Below, piece by piece: positions 55,014 through 64,000 of a stretch of 64,000 nucleotides of DNA. Below the pieces are notes generated by a model. It saw only the letters and a list, made by a program, of their open reading frames with translations, made no database searches and was not told the origin of the DNA. Source of the DNA: Rhizodiscina lignyota (taxonomy: Eukaryota > Ascomycota > Dothideomycetes > Aulographales > Rhizodiscinaceae); NCBI GenBank assembly GCA_010015805.1, contig ML978122.1:525783-589782 (forward strand), written 5' to 3'. Position numbers and translations under genes: made by a program. Each line of letters starts with the position of its first letter. Within the stretch, counting starts at the first letter, position 1.

Positions 55014-57368
55014 TTTGAGTAGTTGCGATTATTGATTGTCCGACTTGAGAGTGGAAGGATGAAGTTAAAGGTGAGGCTAAGAAAGGCTTTAAGGACAGTT
55101 GTAGAATATTTAATAGAATCCTCTGCAATGACGTGGGCTCGGTGGGAAATCTGTGCCTAGTGCAGAAATCAAATGCAATGCAGGTGGAGCAGCAGTCTTT
55201 ATATCCTCCGACGTGATGTAAGAGGGTAGTAGGAGAGGATCCCCACAGCCAGCAGTCAGACAATGGAAGTAGGGCCAGGTACTCGGTCAAGTATGACAGG
55301 CAGCATCAGCAACGCTCTGCCCTATAAGATGGCAAGAACAGAGAAATTGAGATGACAGCATGGTCAAAGGGTTGCTGAAGGCAGTAAAAAAAAATTCGAG
55401 AATCTGGTTAGCCAGGGGTTGCACAAACACGAGTGCCACCAGAAAATGCTCCGGGGGAGGCTGGCTCACCCTGTCATCTTTCTAGCTGCAATTCGTAACC
55501 GGGATAATGGGTGTCTCCCTTTCTGCTCTGCCTCTTTGCATCGTGCACTACTGCCCTAACCACGTGGTGGGAACAGTGTGGAAAGTAGAGACCTAGAAAC
55601 TCTTACCCAAGAGTTTCTGCGGTCCTCGGCCCCTGGCGGAAGATGTATTTTTAGCCATCCAATATGTATGCACAATAGGGTGCGGGGATGGTCAAGTACG
55701 CACATGTTCGGGCCGTGGCTTGGACACAACGACGAACCGGACGGCGAGGAGGACGTCCTCGTAGCTTTTGCGAGCTTCTAGAATCCTTCAGGGCCTGTGT
55801 CGTCGTGAAGAGGGCTCGGAAAGGTGAACAAGAACGCACAAGCTCTCGCTGGCATCGTGCTCAAGCTTTCAGCCTCCCGTGCGAGTGCCGTCTTACTGGC
55901 CCACTTCAACCGGCATCGCGCAGGCCACGGAAAACGCTCGCGCATGAGAGAAATGTCTTCCAGCCTGTCGATCCCTTCTCGTCAGACCGGCCATCTGTAG
56001 GCGTCTGCATCGTCGGTCAACCTCTTCGGTTACTACTGGATGTGGCAATCTTTCGCGCCCCGTGACGATTCCTCAATATCAGCTGTCACCTTTTTGAGTG
56101 CGTTTGCGCGTTGTTGGCAAAGCACTGGATGGGAGAAATCCCACTTCGCGCGCATATTGTTGTAGGATAGAGGGCGCAGCAGCCTCGCCGCTTTACCGTA
56201 GGATCTCACTTCTCTATGCACCCCGCAATTCAACTAATCAAATTGCCGAATTTTCTTGTCTTCCGGTGCATTTTTCTCACACGAAATATACGCTGACCAC
56301 GGGGAGAAGTAGGTAAATTCGCAGTGGAGAGAAGAGGAGCATCGCGCGTGCATGAAAGCGAAATTGATGTCTTGTACTGTTTTTGCGGCACACTTTCATC
56401 GACTGCAGATCGCAGTGCAAATCTCGCTTACCTAACAACTTATTTGAAAAGCTAGTCCTGGTAGACGATCTTGAAACAACGTCAGTCTCGACAAACGCAT
56501 TGCTTGCTCACTGTCGGCCGCAGGTGTTCCGCATCGGCTTGTCCTGGTACTCATACTCGAAGAGAGAATTCCGCTTACTCTCAAATCAAGGTAGAGATTG
56601 TCTGATGAGGTCAGCAGCTTCATGTGTTCCTTATGTGGAGAAATGTCGCAGTTTATAACGGAAAAGGGTTATGAAGAGGCCTCGCGTCGGCTGGCACTTT
56701 TGAAATTGAAGAGTGAATTTATCCAACAGAGATGAAAGGAGCCGATGGCTGGACCCCCGAAGCGATGCGCGCGTGGTTCCTGACGATCTGTTCCCGTAGA
56801 GCGCCAGAGATTGGATTCCGCATGCCTGGTTACTCGGAGACGATCTCTCAGGATCGGCTCGTTGTTCTGCATAGGGACATATGTAAAGGGAGCAAATACT
56901 TCCTTTTGCGGAAAAGATGCAGCGTACAAATCTGTAAATTTCATCTGCATTTGGAGGGCATGAGCGACGATCGCAGCAATGGGGCGAATTTTTTCTCATC
57001 AGCAGTGGCTAAGACGTCGGTGTCTTCAACTGGGAACGATCGGCCACGTACGGCGTTAAGATTTTTGCTGAAACCAAATATTTAATGCACGACAGCTTTT
57101 ACGGCTATTACTGCTATTGATTTTGAGTAAGTATTCATACACTCCAAGCCTGAACACCCCTTGAGAAGAGTAGTCATTAAGGGAGTGATTCCCTTAACCT
57201 CTCAACATCATGCATATTATTCCATGCAAGAGTAGACCTAACAGGAAAGTCGATTCTCGCCCTTTCATCAATCCCACATCGCGTTTTGCGTTTCATTCTG
57301 TACCCTCATTGTTCATGTTTGCCTTGCAGAACTTGTCCATTCAAGGCGTGAATTTCGGTTGGCGACAT
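55014..57368. other. 2.4-kb intergenic stretch, no supported gene
   Basis: The first part is the promoter of the interrupted secreted-protein gene. Frames such as 55688-56065 lack motifs and splice structure. No repeat or RNA gene was recognised. Confidence 0.45.
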
Positions 57369-58540
57369 TTACGCGCCCTCGTCATCGTCACCGATACGAA
57401 TGCGGCCCTCACTAGCAAGGCCCTGGCTCCAGAATCCGCCGAGCTCAACGTTCGTCTCTGGCATACGCGAGTGCGTGACGAGCAGCCAGATGCCGAAGAT
57501 TGGCTTCGCGAGGATATCGAGAACGGCGTATGCGATGATCTCGCCGTCAACGCTGATGTGACGGCCACCATCGGCGACACCCCAGATACTGCCGGTTGTT
57601 AATCCCGAAGGTTATATACACGGTCATACAAGAGGAGACTTACACAGGATATGCAGTCCAGACAATCAGGGTGAAGGCGGCAATGGAGATGAAGAACTTG
57701 GAGACATTGCTTCCCTTGGCAAGAGAAGCTGTACGGCCATTGAGGACGAGCTGGAAGATGATAACGAGGTAGGCAATGCAAGCAATGGCGTACCTGAAAA
57801 ATGTTAATACCAGAATTGGATGCCACGCAAGGGGGTGAGTGGACAACTTACCAGCCCCACTTCTGGCCAGTGGTCTCAGATCCAAAAGCCGCAAAGAGAC
57901 CGGTCAAGATCATGGTGACGTCGGCCACGATGGCAATGAGAATGGTACCTCCATTCATGCCAGCCAGGAACGCGAGGTCCAACAGCAGCAGCGGAGTGGT
58001 CAAGGCCCAGTCCACATAGCGTGCCCAGTAGACCTGACGGTAGATATCACGTGTAGTATCGGGGAGGCCATGGTCATGTTGCTCTACGGCCTTGATGTGG
58101 TGCCATGTAACACCGTGGCCGGTGGCCATGGCAAAGTAGGAGATGGTAGCAATGATCGTAATGAGGGTAGTGAGGATATGGTAGAGGCGTTTGGACTGCC
58201 ATGAAAGTTAGCGTATATCTTTCAGAGTATCTCCTTGGAACGAGTACGTACAATTGGGATGCTCCATGACATTCCAGTGAAAATGATGGAGGCAACCAAC
58301 ATGATGACGAACACGACCCTGTAAACAAACAATTAGCAAACGGCGTGCCCATCAACAATATAGTGGTGCAGTATACCAAAGCGTAGTCTTGCCATCGTGG
58401 TGGACCTTCTGGAACTCTGGGAGATCAGGAATTACAGTTGGGAGGGGTGTAGCAGAGTGGTGTGATGATGCCGTGGACGTAGGCACCAGCAAGCTCTTGG
58501 TCTTCATGAGCATCGCAACGGGATCAACAATGTTCGACAT
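57369..58540 (-). CDS. Microbial-type rhodopsin, CarO/Nop-1-like, probable proton pump
   Basis: Seven-span retinal protein of the plasma membrane. Exons 58540-58377, 58318-58252, 58195-57852, 57793-57644 and 57588-57369 join to 314 residues. The N-terminus is hydrophilic (about 50 residues). Helix C reads ARYVDWALTTPLLLLDL: the first Asp matches the proton acceptor D85 of bacteriorhodopsin and the last Asp the donor D96. Helix F has an FTLIVWTAYPV segment, and helix G has VLDILAKPIFG with the retinal-binding lysine. With both carboxylates and the lysine present, an active light-driven proton pump is more likely than a non-pumping opsin-related protein. It lies between two inverted hAT copies. 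No carotenoid genes are in the window. Confidence 0.93.
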
Positions 58541-59464
58541 GATTTCGGCTTCCTGTGGCTCTCTCAAACCTTCCAAAATCCCAATGTAAAGGCAAATGAT
58601 GGGGACCAAAGCTTTATGAAGGTTCAGGGCGGGGTCGGTGAAGAAGAGAAGAATTGTGCAGGCTGAGGGGAGATGAGTACGACTGATGTAACAAAGAGCT
58701 CAAGTACAACCCGGGACCGGGCCTGCAGCTGCACCATACGTCAGCGCTGGACCAACCACGACTCACGCACCCTCCACGCCGGCACACTGGCTAGGCCCGA
58801 AAGCGCCGTTGGCTTTGGTGGCTTGGCGGTACATCGAAATGCTGCATTCCATCACAAATGCCATGACTTTGTCTCTCAGCCTCGTATCAAGTTCTGTCTT
58901 GACTTTGTGGCTCCAGACGCGCGTCTGGCTCTCCTCAATTCGTTGCAGGCGTTGCGACGTCACTAAATGCACCTGGGAGCTCTTTCTTTAGCTACTCGTC
59001 ACAATGCTGTTGCCTGCGTCTGCTACAAATTTTCCCCGCATTCTGCTCCTGTCGCCTCTGGTCAGCCACATCGAGTTTCGACCTTGCAGATCCTGCGGCA
59101 TCATGGGACTCGCGAGCATGCGTGCAACTGCATTTCTCCAATCACCTGAGCAATGAGTACGCACCTTTCACAGCACTATACTGTTTCTCTTACTCGATGG
59201 CGTCTGCCGCTCCTTCCGCCATCAAGGTACTCCGCCGGTCAACTTTCTCGTTATGTACAAAGGTATTTCGGCTAGAAAAGGGAAAGTCCTTCCGCCGCTG
59301 AATGTCACTGTCCAAGACTTTATGTAAACATGGGGTCGCACTGCAGGTGCGCCGGAACTGCCCATAATATACATATTCGCGCCTGCGAGGTCGCCGTGGA
59401 AAACATATCCTGAGCCGGTCCACTTTCGCTGAACGCCTCGTTCCACACTCATATCCGTCCATGT
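58541..59464. other. Intergenic stretch, no firmly supported gene
   Basis: The first part is the rhodopsin promoter. A minus-strand frame at 59222-59452 (76 codons; contains YVFHGDLAGANMYIMGSSG) reads like protein but has no known motif or clear exon partner, so it is not called. Confidence 0.4.
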
Positions 59465-62167
59465 TCAATCGCTATCGCTCATATCACCGCAGAGATCAAT
59501 GATTTCAAGCTTCCTCTTTACTCCTGCAACCTGAGGTGGCTGGTGTACATTCGCATGGTTTGAACTCACAGTGGAAAGCGGCGGATGCGCACTCTCGTCA
59601 ATTCGTTCACGTCGCGATTTCACACTGCCAATATCTTTAAGCAAAATCCACCTCTTGTAATCGTCGCCGAGAACATCCTTCATATGCGGAGACTGAAGGG
59701 AGTGAAACCATGTTTTGAACGGTTCACATGAGCTCTTCCACTCGCGAAGGTCGTCTCGAAATTCTTGAGCTGTCTTCGTGATGATCAAGGTGTGAGATCT
59801 TCCACGTCGTTCCACGTCGATGAGGAAGGAACGCAGATTTAGCTGACTTAAAAGGTGCTTCTGTCTATCTTCTGTGAGTGGATGCCGAAAGATTGGCCTG
59901 TCTGGATCGCGCAGAAACTTATTCAGCATTTGGCAATCGGAACAGCCGTCGCCCTTGATTGTCTTCCGTTCCCACCCCGTCGGAGCTTTCGGCTGTGCTC
60001 TCTTGGACTTTGCAAACGCTTCAACTACAGCTTTCAGTAACTGAATGTATATCGCGCGGACATGATTCATTGCGATATCATCCGTGTGGCCTTCGGTCCG
60101 GCAAACGAGACCCATGATCAACTTAGAGATAAACGTCGTATGTGGCCCAATACGTTTGACAAGAAACGTCGCAGAAAGGAATTCTTGTGATGTCACTTCA
60201 ATGAGCCGGTTGACCTCAGCGTATAAGTTTAAGGAAATACCCGCCTCGACCAGATGCAGGAACGTTTCGAGTCGAGCGTCCGGAGTCCCAATGCATGTGA
60301 TTGAATCGAAAGCCGGTGCGTCATGTTGTCGGCAGAAGTCTTCCGCTTTCAGAGAGAAAGTCTCAGTATTTTGCAAGATGTGGCGGTAAGACTGAGTCAG
60401 GAAGGGTTCCAGAGATGGCTCCCCCTGGACAAAGTAGAACTCTCTAACTTTATCTAGGAGTTGATCCACTTGCAGATGTTGCACAAGCGACGGAAAAACT
60501 CTGCCATGATGTTAGTTCACATGGCACTGGGCAGCTTTTTCTCAGCCCAAAGTCACTGTACTGCGTCTTATGCAGTTGGACAGCGATGAGGGCCATGAGA
60601 GCCATAGAGACATAGAAACGGACTCTGAGAAAAAGGAAAGCCGACAAGCGTACTTTTTTGGACCCCATTCATGATCGCGCAAATTCAGCAACTTAACCAT
60701 TGTGCGGATGTCCCAGAAGTCATAGCAGGTCACTTCCTCCAACCATTCGTCGAAAATTCGGTCAATCCAAGCTTCAAAGCTACGCTTAAGGTCCTCAGTT
60801 TGCAATTTTGAGCCGAGAATTACACGACACTCATGGAAATCAATGAGTTGGTTGGAACTGAATTCGCTCATTTCGGAGACTATGTCCCCCAACCTGAAGC
60901 ATGCGTTAGCCATTTATGTTTGTGGATATGAACTGGAAAGGTTGTATACCACTGTGCCCAGTCCCATGCGAATGGAGTAGTCGAATAACGCTGATGTATG
61001 AGCCCATAAACCGCGTCAAGCACTTCTGGCTGGCAGTAACCATTCCTGAAACTGGCTTTCAAGGCATTTTGGTAAGTTTCATGGGAGTCCAGCGCCACAC
61101 TCCATTCGATCCCTTTGACCAGTACAGCAGTTACAGATGTGTGGTTGCTTACGGTAGTAATACGATTGAGTAGTTTCAGGGCTGTCGTTCTCAGGCCTTC
61201 GTCGTTTGGCTGATCTAGAGCTTGCTGGCATGCAAAATCGAGCAAATTCCTGATTTCGGAGACCTCGTCGCCGAAAACTTCGTACAGTTTCTCTTTTGGC
61301 ACAAGAAGCACAACCTGCTGAAGATAAGACACGAATTTAAGCAATAGGAGATGAGAGTCCAAACGGTGTAGTTGGCGGATATACATACATTCCATGCAAA
61401 CCTGGCCCCCTTTTCATTACCGCCATTTCTGAAAGGGCACTTTTGTAGTATTTGCTGGTCCTCGACGCGCACGGAATTTGCAATCTCGCATCCCTCAGGT
61501 GTGACGACAGAACGCAGATCTAGTCGAGGACCTTCGTTGCCCGACATATCCCAACAGTCTTCGTGGGTTTCATCTATCATTTCCCGATGCATTTGTGTAA
61601 GGAACAGATAAAGGTTTTGTTCCCGACAAACTTCGCTCAACCGTTCTCCCACAACCCGATCCCTCTCTTTCAGGTTAAGCAGGGAAAGTTGTGTTTCGGC
61701 ATACGATTGGTCAAGAATGTAGATGTACATCAGACTGCAGTTAGGCCCATTGCGCCATTTTTCCAGAACCTTTTCCGAGACGTTCTTTCCGGGCGTAGAA
61801 TCTTTGGGCAGAGGGCTTCGCAGAAGTGTCGCCCTTTTCTCTGACCAGGTTATATTCGATGGCGAGCCTATAACCAGATGTGATGGGTCTGGACTCTTGT
61901 GTCACATCCGAATACCACGAGAGAATTGAAACATCGTACAGGGAAAAGGGTGCGAGCTCTACGACTCGATCGCCGCCAGCATACGACAAAGAGATCGCGC
62001 CGCCTTGATGTTGAGAGGGTAGAAACAATACGAGCTTGCCAAAAGTGCTGCAGCTCTCATCTCTTCCCGGGTTGAAGGATGCGTCGGGACCGTACAAGAC
62101 TAGCCTATACGTTTCTGCAATTGCCGTACCTTCAATACCGAGACCTTCGATTGTACGACGGAGAACG
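59465..62167 (-). pseudogene. 2OG-Fe(II)-oxygenase-like gene, 5' end cut off by hAT copy B
   Basis: The 3' portion of a large gene read right to left. Coding segments are about 62167-61770 (part of the oxygenase-like domain), 61769-61389, 61317-60950, 60893-60654 and 60500-59465; the last three joins keep frame. The oxygenase-like part has LVLYGPDASFNPGRDES, KLVLFLPSQHQGGAISL and SRPITSGYRLAIEYNL, as in large fungal proteins of this type. The iron His of HxD is replaced (PGRDES) and the distal His is Gln (DVTQES), so activity is doubtful. Near 61770-61800 the frame changes; a 75-bp intron or a one-base lesion would explain it. A helical C-terminal region of more than 600 residues ends IIDLCGDMSDSD. 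The 5' end lies beyond the window. Confidence 0.75.
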
Positions 62168-64000
62168 CAGCGTGGCGCTCCGACGCGACGGTCGGAGTAG
62201 ACTTCAGATATTGAACCATTTGCATCGAATCTATTCGCATCGAAGCTGACTGATCTTTTCAATGACGTTTAGATAATATCTAGATGCATCTAAACGCTTT
62301 GTATATTCTTTTAATTTATTCGCCTAAGCTGTTCAGCTGAGATATAGCGTCGGAGATGCTGGAGCCGAACCAGAGGGGTGGGTCTGGTGAGTATTTGGGA
62401 GGGGGTTTCAGGCCGGATTTACTTTATTCCGGGCGGACATCTCGTTCAGCACCCCAAAGGATCTCTCGTTTGTGGCAACCACCTTGCTCTTTACCTTATT
62501 ATCTCTTTATTTTCTTGCTAATCTGTCATTCTTGCTTCTATTATTTCAATATACCGCCGTTAATTGCTACCGCCAGCGAGCTTTCGAGCGCCCGAACTAA
62601 TATAACTCCAGCGTCGAATCCTAACGCGAGTTATTCGAAGCAGCAACCTTCTAAGCGTCTAGCCAGCTCAGTAGATACTCGAACGACTATACTATTTTAC
62701 GGCGTGCGAATCAATAAGAAGATCCTTGACTATTTCATTCTTATTCCTCTAGCACTACTAGGAGCGAAAGGTGGCCAGCAGCGCTCGTGGATTTATAGCC
62801 ACGGTATTGTTGGCAAAGAGCGTTAAGATCCTCCTCCGCCACTAGGTGAATCTTATAAGAGATTCTGGATATGCCCTCACTATTTCAATCACGATCCTAA
62901 GCGTAAAATGCACGATATCATCAAATTCTCACTCCAAGGCACTACGAATTCAGCGTATCACCTAAGGAGTGTACACTAGATCGACGCTCTAATAAAGCAG
63001 GCGACTAATACAGCTTATCCTAAAGTCGATCAGTAGTAGTATATTATACACTACTGCCGCTAGGTTGTTCTCTACTGCATCTCATTTCGAGTATCAGTAC
63101 ACTAGTCATATCGTTTAATTCTAAATCTTGCGAATCCTAATACCTTCCAGATCGCACCAAGTCACTACTATACTATCGCCAAGTAGCTTATCTTGCTGTT
63201 TACAGCATTATACGCCGGCCTTATTCGAACTGAGCTCTATAGTACTAAAGGACTCATTATACTAGCTTTTAATATATAGAGCTCCGGAAATCACCTCTCT
63301 CTATGTAGGATTATTGCTTACTATGTAACTTCTTACTACGAACGGCGTAGCATCCTTATCGGCCTTCCTCACGTTCCTAGCCGGCATTTAGGCGAGAATA
63401 TCGCTAAGTATGTTGACCAAACCGTAAAGCGCTACGGAATCTCTAGTATGCTTAGCTACTATATACTCGATAACGCCGGCAACAACGATACAGCTGTAGA
63501 AGAGCTTCACGAGCGCTACAAAGGCCTAGGGGATTATATAATAAAGAGACTGCGTTGTTTAGGCCACATTATCAATCTAGCAGTTAAGGCCGGCTTGTTT
63601 ATGAATTACAAGAAGGAAGATCAAGAAGAGATTAATAATAATAACCTAGAAGAGCTAGCAGAACAGGCGTAGCGAAATGCACTCTCTAATAAGCCGAAAC
63701 ACCTCGTAGCCAGGCGTAAACTCTATGCGATTAGGAAGGTAGCGAATATCTTTACTCACATCACAGCCTCTAGTCAACGCGTCAAATCCTTCCTCTAGCT
63801 AGAGAAAGAAGTAGAGCTAGATAAGACTCTAATAGTCGTAAAAGAGGTTGCCACGCGCTAGAACAGTACGTATTCAATGCTTAAAAAAGGTTAGTCATAC
63901 TCTATAATTCGCTCTTATTACTGCTTTACAAGTTGCTATATGTTTCAGGTTTATATTGCTATAATATTACTGCGAAACAAGCCTGATCTGGCTACAATTC
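62168..64000 (+). mobile_element. hAT-family DNA transposon, copy B (partial, runs off the window)
   Basis: Starts with the same terminal repeat (CAGCGTGGCGCTCCGACGC) as the right end of copy A and follows it base for base in inverted orientation to the window end (position 64000 corresponds to 52959). If 8 bp were duplicated, the left copy is GGAGAACG at 62160-62167; the other side is not visible. Differences from copy A are scattered G-to-A or C-to-T transitions in TpG/CpA context. Confidence 0.92.
62356..63897 (+). pseudogene. hAT transposase pseudogene (copy B, partial)
   Basis: Same broken structure as in copy A: an identical 156-codon first frame (62356-62826), then interrupted sequence, then the core piece with DNAGNNDTAVEEL and RCLGHIINLAVKA (63448-63672). 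In copy B a Gln codon survives at 62935 where copy A has a stop, while copy B carries two Asp-to-Asn changes near 63634-63637. No functional protein is expected. Confidence 0.88.

Noticed and set aside
59222-59452. 76-codon minus-strand frame downstream of the disrupted oxygenase-like gene
   Set aside because: It reads like protein but has no recognisable domain and no neighbouring exon. Too short to call.
1-64000. tRNA, rRNA or CRISPR features
   Set aside because: No cloverleaf-like sequence with the conserved T-arm, no rRNA core sequence and no spaced identical repeats were recognised by reading both strands.

Overview
The window is nuclear DNA of a filamentous ascomycete (Pezizomycotina). 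Most genes carry short GT-AG introns of about 47-80 bp. There is a trifunctional trpC gene, a CarO/Nop-1-type fungal rhodopsin, a Dal5-type transporter, KEOPS and APC/C subunit genes, and hAT transposon copies that carry point mutations of the RIP type (C to T at CpA). The layout would suit a Dothideomycete, but no taxonomic marker proves that. All exon models were spliced by hand and checked for frame continuity; the one weak start is noted in its entry.

Bases 277-21954 look like a catabolic gene neighbourhood. It holds two SDR dehydrogenases, a MetE-like protein, a HyuA-HyuB 5-oxoprolinase/hydantoinase fusion, two amidase-signature hydrolases, a 2-oxoglutarate/Fe(II) oxygenase, an AAAP amino-acid permease, a PuuE/cyclic-imidase-type metal-free deacetylase and a flavin-reductase-like protein. 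A Dal5-type permease lies nearby at 26435. The enzyme types (oxygenase, cyclic imide or hydantoin opening, amide hydrolysis, ketoreduction, uptake) fit stepwise release of nitrogen from a ring compound. They overlap in type with part of the nicotinate (hxn) pathway of Aspergillus. GATA-factor-type sites lie in one divergent promoter.

Bases 22133-37374 are mostly housekeeping: an unknown protein, apc11, the Dal5-type permease, pcc1 (KEOPS), a small probably mitochondrial protein, a SET-domain protein with a repetitive basic tail, trpC, and a LanC-like protein. The apc11 and pcc1 genes are intron-split and easy to miss.

Bases 38644-44046 hold the most striking locus: two adjacent same-strand genes of the Rieske oxygenase (choline-monooxygenase-like) family with complementary losses. 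The first has the mononuclear-iron catalytic site but no Rieske cluster ligands. The second has an intact Rieske cluster and an N-terminal membrane anchor but lacks the catalytic iron triad. Together they look like one oxygenase split over two subunits. A zinc alcohol dehydrogenase follows.

Bases 44550-49832 hold a multi-span membrane protein with a repetitive tail, a homeodomain (TALE/KN type) plus C2H2 protein, and a three-repeat RPEL protein. Bases 50864-64000 are shaped by two hAT copies in inverted orientation. Copy A (51345-54791, exact 8-bp target duplication) splits a gene for a secreted cysteine-rich protein. Copy B (62168 to the window end) cuts the 5' part off a 2OG-oxygenase-like gene. 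An intact proton-pump-type rhodopsin gene lies between them. No tRNA, rRNA or CRISPR was recognised.
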